Shown here: positions 6,552 to 14,296 of the stretch, one piece after another
Numbering within the stretch: position 1 is the first letter of the stretch
Layout: each line of letters opens with the position of its first letter
Source: CACZQA01 sp050943615
Lineage (GTDB): Bacteria > Actinomycetota > Coriobacteriia > Coriobacteriales > QAMH01
Length of the DNA: 19,305 nt
Direction of reading: 5' to 3'
Assembly: GCA_050943615.1 (NCBI GenBank)
Contig: JBMNPN010000046.1
Coordinates: 1-19,305 of the forward strand
Notes under the pieces: generated by a model
Told to the model about the DNA's origin: nothing
The model's input: the letters and a program-made list of their open reading frames with translations, nothing else
Databases searched by the model: none
Program-made: the position numbers and the translations under genes

Positions 6552-7436
6552 GTGCGCGCTCCGCTTCACATCAACTGGAATATCTCGTATCACTGCATCT
6601 TGAACTGTGCGCATTGTTACAGTCGCGAACGTTTGGGGATGCACGAGCTCTCACGTGGAGAAAAGCTCGCCGTCGCAGACAACATTGCCGAAAGCGGTGT
6701 GCTCAGCGTGAACCTCGGAGGAGGGGAGCCGTTCATGTGCCCCGATGTTCCAGCCGTCGTGAAGCGTCTGTCTTCTCAAGGCGTGCTCGTCGAGCTCGCC
6801 ACAAGTGGCTGGCAGGTGAGTGAAACGCAAGTCGAGCAGGTCGCCGAAAACGGCCTTTCGTGCGCATACTTCTCTATTGATGACATCCGCCCACAACAGC
6901 ACGATGCCCTGCGTGGGCAGCAAGGGTGCTTTGCGTCGTGTCTCAGGGTGGCAGAGCAGTTCAGGGCACGCGGAATTCAGCTCATCTGCTCGACGGTCGT
7001 GACCTCATCTAACTTCGAAGTGCTCGATGACATCGTGGAACTTGCGGTCTCTCTTGGCTGTCGAGGCATCGAACTCAAGCGCTTGCGTCTTCACGGCAAT
7101 GCGCGCAGCCGTTCGGACCTCGAACTCTCGTCTGACCAAGTGGATGAGCTCTACGAGAGGGTAGCTACGTGGAAGCAGACCGCTCCACTCGATATCGTGT
7201 GCATCTATGGAGCACGTCGTGTCGAGGGGATAGACGAGGGGTGTCCCTGCGGAAGGAGCGTGCTCGCGCTCATGCCCGATGGAGGCATCGCACCTTGTGT
7301 ATACGCTCCGAAAATCATTGGAAACGCGTTGACAGATCATATCGACGATATCTGGAATAGCTCTTCAGTACTTGACCGCATGCGGCAGAGCCAAGGATGC
7401 GTCGCGCTCGGTGAGGGGCTCGAACATGCGCTATAA
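6552..7436 (+). CDS. Radical SAM peptide maturase, MftC-like with shortened C-terminus
   Basis: Radical SAM enzymes cleave S-adenosylmethionine with a [4Fe-4S] cluster to start radical chemistry. The 294-residue protein opens with a typical N-terminal strand (PLHINWNISYHC) and the cluster motif C15-x3-C19-x2-C22, then GGGEP (56-60). From memory, GGGEP and the stretch ELKRLRLHGNARS resemble MftC, the mycofactocin peptide maturase. The C-terminus has C231, C233, C249 and C283, enough for one auxiliary cluster (twitch type), but lacks the CxxCxxxxxCxxxC of a full SPASM domain. The start is the GTG at 6552, directly after the peptide's TAA; no Shine-Dalgarno is seen, so translation is probably coupled to the peptide. 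It overlaps the next gene by 11 bases. The substrate is inferred to be the peptide at 6483. Confidence 0.9.
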   Translation: MRAPLHINWNISYHCILNCAHCYSRERLGMHELSRGEKLAVADNIAESGVLSVNLGGGEPFMCPDVPAVVKRLSSQGVLVELATSGWQVSETQVEQVAENGLSCAYFSIDDIRPQQHDALRGQQGCFASCLRVAEQFRARGIQLICSTVVTSSNFEVLDDIVELAVSLGCRGIELKRLRLHGNARSRSDLELSSDQVDELYERVATWKQTAPLDIVCIYGARRVEGIDEGCPCGRSVLALMPDGGIAPCVYAPKIIGNALTDHIDDIWNSSSVLDRMRQSQGCVALGEGLEHAL

Positions 7437-7761
7437 GGCAAATCCGAATCTGGGAATCCAACGGCAGTTCTGCGACGCCCGCCATCCAATGCCGCTCATG
7501 GAATATGCGCGTGCTCATAGGGGTGATGCCGATCTCGACCCCAACGAGGCGGTCTTTACCCTGCAGCTCGATGGGACCTTCTATTACCTCAATCTGAGCG
7601 CCGGCATCGTCTTTGCCACGCTTGCCAACGGCCATGATGAGGACGCGGCGGCATCTGCGCTGCTCGAGGTCTTCGATGTTGCGCACGACACTGCCAAAGA
7701 AGACGTAGCAAAAACGGCTGCCGGTCTCATCGAAAAGCGCTTGCTCGTAGAGCGCTCCTGA
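7426..7761 (+). CDS. PqqD-like RiPP recognition protein
   Basis: A 111-residue protein. Residues about 43-111 (VFTLQLDGTFYYLNLSAGIVFATLANGHDEDAAASALLEVFDV and on to EKRLLV) fit the PqqD fold: a strand pair, the LN-x-[ST]-G turn, then helices ending in a strand. PqqD-like domains bind the leader peptide and dock it on the maturase. The N-terminal 40 residues are unlike PqqD and unexplained. The ATG at 7426, inside the end of the radical SAM gene, follows GTGAGGGG (7411-7418) at a 7-base distance; an earlier in-frame TTG at 7372 has no such site. Overlap with the maturase gene marks an operon. A perfect palindrome TTTGCGCGCAAA (7764-7775) follows the stop codon. The role is inferred from fold and neighbours. 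Confidence 0.82.
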   Translation: MRYKANPNLGIQRQFCDARHPMPLMEYARAHRGDADLDPNEAVFTLQLDGTFYYLNLSAGIVFATLANGHDEDAAASALLEVFDVAHDTAKEDVAKTAAGLIEKRLLVERS

Positions 7762-8140
7762 CGTTTGCGCGCAAAGCGCCACACTGCTTCCAAATCATGA
7801 CCATCTCGAAAGTGCAAGGCCGTGTATTCAAGTCAAATACCCTTTCTGAACTGCGTATTCCATAAAGTCTCCAAAAATTACAAGCTGACTTTGTGCGTCT
7901 GTCCATTAGGAGCCGACGCTTCCGCTTTCTAGTATTTCGTTGTTGCAAAACCGGCTAGATGCGAAAAGGAGGGACGTACTGAACGGCTCGCACAAACGGT
8001 GCGGGTCGCAAGGAGAGTCAGCATTCAAGTGCTCGTCTGCTAGCCGCGATATTCCTTTTATCTATTGCTGCCTGACAGGTTTGTCGGGTGGCACATCATG
8101 TTTTTCGGGGCGAGCAGGAACGGCACGAGGGGAGTAACAC
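7762..8140. other. Non-coding region before the MFS gene
   Basis: About 380 bases without a supported gene. It contains a palindrome TTTGCGCGCAAA (7764-7775), a CGCAC/GTGCG hairpin near 7990-8004 and a CCTGACA/TGTCGGG hairpin near 8069-8086, none with an immediate T-run. A strong ribosome-site-like AAAAGGAGGG near 7967 is not followed by a convincing frame. The MFS promoter should lie here but was not identified. Confidence 0.4.
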
Positions 8141-9436
8141 ATGGAAGAGGAAAAGTTATATCCGCGTCGCTGGGCCATTCTTATCGGAATGACCTGTATT
8201 CTGATCGCCATCCAGTTCAATAACATTCTTCCGGGTGGCGCAGCTGTCGTCGTCATGATGCAATACGGCATCCAGCCCATGCAGTTCTCGATGATTATGA
8301 GCGCACCGTATCTGTCGGGCTTCCTGTTCGCGATTCTCGCGGGCGTTATGGCAGACCGCATCGGCCTCAACAAGATATTGATGACGGGCTTCATCGCCGG
8401 TCTCATCGGCGCGATTTTGCGCATTTTCTCAGTCGGCAACTTCGCACTGATCTTCATCGCCATGATCATCCTCGGCTTCTCTGTTGCCGTCCTCAACGCC
8501 AACTCTGCAAAGCTGCTGCGCGACTGGTTCCCGGGGCGTGCGAACTCTTTTGCCATGGGCGTCTACACGGCGGGCATGAGCCTCGGTGCTGCCATCGCAA
8601 TCTGGTATGGCTCCCGTCTCGACCCGATGACGTCGACCGCTGCTGATTTGCAGGGCATCTGGACTGTGGGTGCCGTCCTCATCGCCATCGGCATCGTTAT
8701 CTGGATTATCTGCTACCGTAACCATCCCGCCATGCAGCTCAATACCGAGCCGGTCGGTCAGTATCTCAAAGAGGTCCTCAAGGACCCGGCTGTTTGGGGC
8801 ATCGCTCTCTTTGCATTCTTTGTTTTCGGCGGTTCCAACGTCAACGGCTCCTATATGGTCGCTGCGGTCACGACGCTTGCGGGCGATCCGTCCAAGGCTG
8901 CCGAGGCTGGCAACCTGTCCACCATCAACACCGTCGTCGCCGCTGTCTGCTCCATGATTCTTCCTGGCCTGTTCGCTTCTGGCTTCAAGAACCTGCGCGG
9001 CCCGGTCTGGATTTGCGCGATTATCACGGCACTCTGCTTCGGTCTCGTGTACTTCCTCCCGTATGGCACGTGGACGTGGGTTCTCTACATCATCCAGGGC
9101 GTTGCCATGGCATCTCTCATGCCGTTCGTGAAGATGACCCCGACGCTGCTTCCCGGCATCAAGCGCGAGCAGCTCGGCGTCGTCGGCGGCGTGCAGGCGA
9201 CGTTCCAGAACGTCGGCATGTTCCTGGTCGCTTCCTACATCCTTTCCCCGATCGCCATCGCGGTCACGGGCACGACGGATGGCCTTGGCTACTATCAGGC
9301 GATTTACGTCGGCCTGGCTATCGTCTTCATCATCGCCGCGCTCACGATGTACATGTTCCCGAACGTGCCGTCTTCCGTTGATCGCAAGGTTGCGCTCGAC
9401 AGGGCTGCTGCCGAGCAGGAGAACAAGGCCGAATAG
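8141..9436 (+). CDS. MFS transporter
   Basis: A 431-residue polytopic membrane protein with about 12 hydrophobic segments. The motif GVMADRIGLNK between segments 2 and 3 fits the major facilitator signature GxxxDRxGxxx, and a soluble loop (about 195-215) separates the two halves. The start ATG lies 6 bases after GAGGGGAG (8127-8134). It is a single gene: a long leader precedes it and a strong terminator follows at 9491. The substrate cannot be read from sequence; overall look suggests uptake or exchange of a small anion or organic acid. It lies 380 bases after the peptide cassette, so a role as its exporter is possible but not supported. It differs in sequence from the other MFS carrier at 17405. 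Confidence 0.88.
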   Translation: MEEEKLYPRRWAILIGMTCILIAIQFNNILPGGAAVVVMMQYGIQPMQFSMIMSAPYLSGFLFAILAGVMADRIGLNKILMTGFIAGLIGAILRIFSVGNFALIFIAMIILGFSVAVLNANSAKLLRDWFPGRANSFAMGVYTAGMSLGAAIAIWYGSRLDPMTSTAADLQGIWTVGAVLIAIGIVIWIICYRNHPAMQLNTEPVGQYLKEVLKDPAVWGIALFAFFVFGGSNVNGSYMVAAVTTLAGDPSKAAEAGNLSTINTVVAAVCSMILPGLFASGFKNLRGPVWICAIITALCFGLVYFLPYGTWTWVLYIIQGVAMASLMPFVKMTPTLLPGIKREQLGVVGGVQATFQNVGMFLVASYILSPIAIAVTGTTDGLGYYQAIYVGLAIVFIIAALTMYMFPNVPSSVDRKVALDRAAAEQENKAE

Positions 9437-9490
9437 ACGTTTTTCAATAGTCAGCTCCATGGCGAACATGGCTGTACGGTGATGACCAAT

Positions 9491-9529
9491 GCGGCTCTTG
9501 CCCCTCTTAGAGGCAAGAGTCGCTTTTTC
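9491..9529 (+). terminator. Rho-independent terminator after the MFS gene
   Basis: A 12-bp stem with one G-T wobble, GCGGCTCTTGCC (9491-9502) and GGCAAGAGTCGC (9512-9523), has a nine-base loop and five T residues. It separates the MFS gene from the hydrolase gene. Confidence 0.93.
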
Positions 9530-9579
9530 TCGCTACAGATTTTTTATCGGGGGAATACCGACAGGGAAGGAAGAACGAG

Positions 9580-10497
9580 ATGTTTTCTGAATCGGCGCGC
9601 AAGATGCTCGAGCAGATCGAGGCGGCTGACATGAAGGCTGCCTTTGCGACCAAGGAATCGCTCGACGGACTCTACCAGGCCGCACTCGAAGGGGCGCGCC
9701 ATCCCTTTGAGCTTCCGGCGTTCGTGCAAGAGAGGGCGCACGTGGAGCGAAGGACAGCTGCTGATGGCACGGAGTGCTTTACGCTTACGCCGAAGGCGGG
9801 CCCGTCGAATAGCCTGCAGCTGCTCTACTACCATGGCGGCGGCTTTGTCATGCAGATAGGAGAGCCGCATTGGAGCTTTGCCCTCATGCTGCTCGAGCGC
9901 TTGGCATGCACGGTGACCGTGCCGCTGTACCCGCTTGTCCCGACATGCACGTATCATGAGGTCTTCGCTTCGGGCGCGGCTTCCTATGAGCTTGTCGTCG
10001 ACGCAGCAGAAGGAGGGCTTGTCGTCATGGGAGATTCTGCCGGGGGAACGCTTGCGCTTGCTGCAGGTCAGCAGGCCCTTGTTGACGGAACGCGCCAGCC
10101 CGACCTCATCGTCACGCTCTCTCCGCTCACAGACGTGAACAGCGAACTTCCCGGCAAAGACGAGCTCGGTGTGCACGACCCGATAATTGCGCCGTACGGC
10201 ATGCGCCGGGTTGCCAAAGATTGGCTTTCCGACGGCGAGGAGAGCACTGGGGACTTTCCTCCCTGCATACTGAATGGGCCGTTCGAGGGCCTTGCCCCCG
10301 TCCTTGATTTCGTCGGTAGCAAAGAGACCCTGCTCCCCGACTCGCTCGAGCTTGCCCGGCGTATCGCGCTTGTCGGCGGATCGATCGAGCTCATAGTCAA
10401 AGACGGCATGTGGCATACCTATCCTCTGATGCCCCAGACCGATGAGGCGCAAGAGGCGATTGAGAGAATCGTGACGGCTGCCAAAGCCTGCGCATGA
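9580..10497 (+). CDS. Alpha/beta hydrolase, HSL-type esterase
   Basis: A 305-residue cytosolic serine hydrolase of the hormone-sensitive-lipase group, expected to cleave short carboxylic esters. The oxyanion-hole motif is HGGGF (85-89), the nucleophile motif GDSAGG (151-156, Ser153) and the likely catalytic His is H279 in WHTYP. The usual acid position (DpL in the family) appears as KETLLPD, so the acid is either E249 or D254. No signal peptide. The ATG follows AGGGAAGGAAG at a short distance. It stands alone: a terminator lies upstream and a 256-base gap downstream. Its place next to a likely catabolic operon suggests it may release an acid or alcohol from an ester substrate, but this is inference. 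Confidence 0.9.
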   Translation: MFSESARKMLEQIEAADMKAAFATKESLDGLYQAALEGARHPFELPAFVQERAHVERRTAADGTECFTLTPKAGPSNSLQLLYYHGGGFVMQIGEPHWSFALMLLERLACTVTVPLYPLVPTCTYHEVFASGAASYELVVDAAEGGLVVMGDSAGGTLALAAGQQALVDGTRQPDLIVTLSPLTDVNSELPGKDELGVHDPIIAPYGMRRVAKDWLSDGEESTGDFPPCILNGPFEGLAPVLDFVGSKETLLPDSLELARRIALVGGSIELIVKDGMWHTYPLMPQTDEAQEAIERIVTAAKACA

Positions 10498-10753
10498 GGT
10501 CTGGTCCGCTGTGCTTGTACCCATTTGACCTGAGGGTTTTCCGATTCCCCAAAATTGCGAGTTCGTTTTTGTAGCATCGTCTAATTCACGACGGTGCCAC
10601 TCTTTCCTACCGTAGCGTATGAGGGCTTCGTGCGCTCTTCGCTGCTGTGGGCACGCGATGTCCAGATATGCGCAGACTCGCTTTTTGCTTGGCCAGGTAC
10701 ATCCATGGCTTGGAGGGCCAGGCGAAAATGAGCGAGTGGAGAGAGGAAGCAAC

Positions 10754-11296
10754 ATGGACGAATTCAAGTGCAATGAGCATGTGGTCCAGTATTCGCGCGG
10801 GTACTCGCTGTGCGCCGGATGCAATTCCTGCGAGGCGGTCTGCTCGCTGACGCATGACGGTATCAACGGCCCCACGCGCAACCGCTTGTTCGTGAAGCGC
10901 GGCGACACGCTGGACATGACCTGCGAGATTCTCACGTGCCAGCAGTGCGACGACCACCCCTGCTACGAGGCCTGTCCCAAGAAGGACAGCGCCTTTTGCA
11001 TCGACGAGAACGGGATCAGCTACATCAACGAGGAGAACTGCATCGGCTGCGGGCTTTGCGTCAAGGCCTGCCGCTTCGAGGTGCCGCGCATCAACATGGC
11101 GCGCGACAAGGTCAGAAAGAAGTGGCGCGCCAAGAAGTGCGACCTGTGCCGCACGCGTCCCGAAGGCCCCGCTTGCGTCCAGTATTGCCCGGTCCGCTGC
11201 CTAGGTGTGGATACAGCGCACCAGGAAGACGTCGTCGATCCGGAAGTGACCGAGAAGGTCACGCTCGGCGAGATCGCCGGCGCAGGCGAACTATAA
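10754..11296 (+). CDS. Ferredoxin-like subunit with four [4Fe-4S] cluster motifs (AorA-like)
   Basis: An electron-transfer protein of 180 residues. Sixteen cysteines fall in four groups: C20/C23/C26/C30; C57, C62, C65, C70 and C74; C96/C99/C102/C106; and C129/C132/C141/C145. Together these can hold four [4Fe-4S] clusters, as in the beta subunits of molybdopterin enzymes and in AorA of the Aromatoleum aldehyde oxidoreductase. The ATG at 10754 follows GAGAGGAAG closely; an upstream in-frame ATG at 10619 would add 45 residues without ferredoxin character and is rejected. The AOR-family catalytic gene follows 21 bases later, so the two almost certainly form one complex. No AorC-like flavin subunit is present, so the outer electron partner is unknown. 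Confidence 0.93.
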   Translation: MDEFKCNEHVVQYSRGYSLCAGCNSCEAVCSLTHDGINGPTRNRLFVKRGDTLDMTCEILTCQQCDDHPCYEACPKKDSAFCIDENGISYINEENCIGCGLCVKACRFEVPRINMARDKVRKKWRAKKCDLCRTRPEGPACVQYCPVRCLGVDTAHQEDVVDPEVTEKVTLGEIAGAGEL

Positions 11297-11317
11297 GAGC
11301 GGGGGAGGGAACAAGAC

Positions 11318-13405
11318 ATGCCTGATTACACGGAAGCAGACGTGCTCGAGAACCCGGCAAACAAGCTCAAGCTCAAAGGCTACGCCGGGCGCATCCTGCG
11401 CTTGAATCTGACCGACCAGACGACCGAGATCATCTCGACGTACGACTACGTTCCAAAGTACTTGGGCGGGCGTGAGCTCGCGACCAAGATTTTCTGGGAC
11501 GAGGTTGGCCCAGACGTCGAGTGCTTCGATCCCGAGAACGAGACGATCTTCATGACCGGCCCCACGGCGGGCACTGGCATTCCCACCGGCGGGCGCTCCG
11601 AGATGGTGGGCATCTCTGCCAACAACTACCCTTCGCAGTTCGCGTTCAGCGGCGTGGGCGGCTGGTTCGGCACAGAGCTCAAGTTCGCCGGCTATGACGG
11701 CTTCATCGTCGAGGGCAAGGCAGCCGAGCCCATCTACATCGTCATCGACGACGACAATGTCGAGTTCCGCCCCGCAGGCGATCTCTGGGGGCAGCTCGTG
11801 CACCAGGCGCAGTGGACGATCTGGGAAAAGACGAGCCCTGATTTCAAGAGCCTCGTGATCGGTCCGGCAGGCGAGCACCTCTGCCGCAACGCCTCGATCA
11901 CCACATCTAATGACAACGTCATGGCAAAGTCCGGCTTCGGCGCTGTCTGGGGCTCGAAGAACCTCAAGGCCATCGCGGTGCACGGCACGGGCAACGTTAC
12001 GGTCGCCGATGTCGACAAGATCCTGGAGCTGCGTCTTAAGATGGGCACGCCGTTCATGCGTCCCTCACCGGTCCAGCCCCAGGAAAAGCAGGGGCTTCCC
12101 GGAACCGAGGCGCCGGGCAAGTGGCTGCGCGGCAATATCGCCTGCAGCTACGGCTGCAACCAGCATTGCTGCTGCCTCATGATGGACACCGACTCGGTCA
12201 TCCACAAGGACCGCAAAATCAACCATCTCGAGAAGTGCGTGAGCGTCTTTGCCTATGCCTTCACGAGCGATGTGCCCAATACCATCAGCTCGAACTGGAT
12301 GACCCCGAAAAACCACGTGCTTCCCTGCAAGATGCTGGCGCGCGAGTTTCCGACGCCTGATCCGACCGAAGAGTACTTTGACGAGACACATGAGCTTATC
12401 AAGCCCGACACCCTCAACTTCTGGAAGCCGGACTTCGACAAGGGCAACATGATCAACGAGCTCTGCAACGAGTACGGTCTGGACAAGTGGGACATCACGA
12501 TTTGGCTGCTCCCGTGGCTTTCCATGGGCAGCAAGGAAGGCGTGCTCGATGATCTCGACTTCGGTATGCCCATCGATGTCGAGAATCCCGAGTTCGTCTA
12601 CAAGGTCCTGACTGACATCGCCTATCGCCGCGGGGAAATGGGAGATTTGCTCGCCGAGGGGATGGCACGTGCCATCCGCAAGCTGGGCAAGGAGAAATAT
12701 GGCGACACGATTTATCACGGCCGCTATTCGAATATCCTGAACAAGCCGCTTGACCTGCCCATCAGCATGGAGACCGCCTGGGGGCACACCTTCCATTGGC
12801 AGGGGCGCGGCTACGAGGCGACGATCACCAAGCCGACCTGGCTTGCCTCGACCCTCGAGCTCATGACCTCGTCGCGCGACATGCAGACGATGGAGCATCA
12901 CCACGACACCTATGAGAACTACCTCAAGATTGATCCCGACGACCCGTATTCAAGCGATGCACTCGTAGACAGCGTGATCATGAACGAGCGAAAAGGGGAG
13001 ATGAAAGACGGCGTCACCTGCTGCGAGTTTCAGTCGCCCGACCTGTGGTGGCAGGAAGAGGAATGCGAGACTTTCGAGGCGGCGACGGGCTACCACATGA
13101 CACTCGATGAGATGAACGAGGCAGCGGACCGCGGCAAGCTGCTCTTCCGTGCCGTCCTCATTCGCAATCACGGCCGCGACAGGGAAATGGAGGTGAACGC
13201 CGCGTACCCGGCGCTCACGATTCCCGATCCCTGGGGCGAGACCTCAACCTGGGACGAGTTCAATCGACTGGTGGACCTCTACTACGAGCACCGCAACTGG
13301 GACAAGAAGACGGCGTGGCCGTACCGGGAGGAATGGGAGCGCGTCGGTCTCGGCGACATTGCCGATGAGATGGAGAAGCTGGGAAAGCTGCCCGTGCACG
13401 CCTGA
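11318..13405 (+). CDS. Aldehyde:ferredoxin oxidoreductase family catalytic subunit
   Basis: A 695-residue protein of the tungsten bis-pterin AOR family, which interconverts aldehydes and acids or, in BamB, reduces aromatic-ring thioesters. The N-terminal domain is typical: GYAGRILRLNLT, YLGGRELATK, TGPTAGTGIPTGGRSEMV and GGWFGTELKFAGYDGFIVEGKA. The cluster-binding cysteines appear as C276-x3-C280-x3-C284 followed by C285 and C286, with the distal ligand C568 or C569 in DGVTCCEF. Classical AOR has C-x2-C-x3-C, so the spacing differs. It is longer than the usual 600-620 residues. The ATG at 11318 lies after GGGGGAGGGAA. The ferredoxin partner lies directly upstream; SDR and UroD-like genes follow. 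Family confidence is high; whether the substrate is an aldehyde or a thioester is open. Confidence 0.93.
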   Translation: MPDYTEADVLENPANKLKLKGYAGRILRLNLTDQTTEIISTYDYVPKYLGGRELATKIFWDEVGPDVECFDPENETIFMTGPTAGTGIPTGGRSEMVGISANNYPSQFAFSGVGGWFGTELKFAGYDGFIVEGKAAEPIYIVIDDDNVEFRPAGDLWGQLVHQAQWTIWEKTSPDFKSLVIGPAGEHLCRNASITTSNDNVMAKSGFGAVWGSKNLKAIAVHGTGNVTVADVDKILELRLKMGTPFMRPSPVQPQEKQGLPGTEAPGKWLRGNIACSYGCNQHCCCLMMDTDSVIHKDRKINHLEKCVSVFAYAFTSDVPNTISSNWMTPKNHVLPCKMLAREFPTPDPTEEYFDETHELIKPDTLNFWKPDFDKGNMINELCNEYGLDKWDITIWLLPWLSMGSKEGVLDDLDFGMPIDVENPEFVYKVLTDIAYRRGEMGDLLAEGMARAIRKLGKEKYGDTIYHGRYSNILNKPLDLPISMETAWGHTFHWQGRGYEATITKPTWLASTLELMTSSRDMQTMEHHHDTYENYLKIDPDDPYSSDALVDSVIMNERKGEMKDGVTCCEFQSPDLWWQEEECETFEAATGYHMTLDEMNEAADRGKLLFRAVLIRNHGRDREMEVNAAYPALTIPDPWGETSTWDEFNRLVDLYYEHRNWDKKTAWPYREEWERVGLGDIADEMEKLGKLPVHA

Positions 13406-13438
13406 GCAAAGGGCTCTTGCGGCTGCGGGTTGGGTCGT

Positions 13439-13462
13439 CGCATGCCAGAGGGCTGGCATGCG
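13439..13462 (+). promoter_or_regulatory. Perfect hairpin between the AOR and SDR genes
   Basis: CGCATGCCA (13439-13447) pairs with TGGCATGCG (13454-13462), 9 bp with a six-base loop and no T-run. It lies 27 bases before the SDR start and may affect mRNA processing or stability within the operon. Confidence 0.55.
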
Positions 13463-13489
13463 GTGGCAATTGACGAAAGGAGAACCAAG

Positions 13490-14248
13490 ATGGGACGTTT
13501 GGAAGGCAAGATCGCGGTTGTGACGGGTGCCACCTCGGGCATCGGCGCTGAGGTCAGCAAGATGTTCTGCAAGGAGGGCGCCAAGGTCGTGGCAACGGGC
13601 CGCAATGCCGAGCGCGGGGCCGCTGTGATCGATGATATCAAGGCCGCTGGCGGTGAGGCGATTTTCGTCCAAGGCGACCTGCGCGAAAAGGAGACCGTGA
13701 AGAAGATCGCCGATGCGGTCTACGACACGTACGGCAAGCCCAATGTGCTCTTCAACAGCTCGGGCGTGCTGCGCTCCCGCCCCTTCCTCGAGCAGACCGA
13801 CCAGGACCTCGTCGACATCGTCGAGACCAATTTCCGTTCCTATGTGTGGACGATGCAGCAGTTCATTCCCGATATGGTCGAGCTCGGCGGCGGCAGCATC
13901 ATCAACGTCGCGTCTATCTCCTCGATTTGGCCTGAGACCAACTCGTACTTCTATGGCGCCATGAAAGCGGGCATCTCCAATCTGAGTCGCAACGTCGCCA
14001 AGGAATTTGCCAAGGACAAGGTCCGTGTCAACTGCATTCTTCCCGGTCCGGTGCTCACGGGCATGACCCCCAAGGACGTCTCTCAAGGCGAGGGCCTCAA
14101 GGCGCTCGAGGACAAGTTCTGCATGCTCGGGCGCATTGTCTATCCCGAAGACATCGCCTATGGCGCCGTCTACCTCGCCTCGGACGAATCTGCCATGATG
14201 ACCGGCTCTGCGCTCACCATCGACTCCGGTACCTGCGTGAGCAACTAG
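13490..14248 (+). CDS. Short-chain dehydrogenase/reductase (SDR)
   Basis: A 252-residue classical SDR that oxidises an alcohol or reduces a carbonyl with NAD(P). Visible are the cofactor motif TGATSGIG (12-19), an NSSG stretch in place of the usual NNAG, the catalytic S142 and Y155-x3-K159 (YGAMK), and the C-terminal PGPVLTGM loop with the usual ASDESAMMTGSALTIDSG ending. The ATG at 13490 lies 7 bases after AAAGGAG; a longer in-frame start at 13430 has no such site. It is 84 bases after the AOR gene and 48 bases before the UroD-like gene, probably in one operon. Arg in GRNAERG after the second strand hints at NADP, weakly. Substrate unknown. Confidence 0.94.
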   Translation: MGRLEGKIAVVTGATSGIGAEVSKMFCKEGAKVVATGRNAERGAAVIDDIKAAGGEAIFVQGDLREKETVKKIADAVYDTYGKPNVLFNSSGVLRSRPFLEQTDQDLVDIVETNFRSYVWTMQQFIPDMVELGGGSIINVASISSIWPETNSYFYGAMKAGISNLSRNVAKEFAKDKVRVNCILPGPVLTGMTPKDVSQGEGLKALEDKFCMLGRIVYPEDIAYGAVYLASDESAMMTGSALTIDSGTCVSN

Positions 14249-14296
14249 CACACTGGGTTTTCGGTTCATTCCAGCACTTCAGAAAGGGGAACGCGC

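Noticed and set aside
7940..8137. Plus-strand frame of 65 residues before the MFS gene
   Set aside because: TTG start without a ribosome site, Cys/Ser-rich low-information translation; the good AAAAGGAGGG lies inside it, not before it.
10619..10753. Extended N-terminus of the ferredoxin-like subunit
   Set aside because: The extra 45 residues lack ferredoxin features, and the ATG at 10754 has the better ribosome site.
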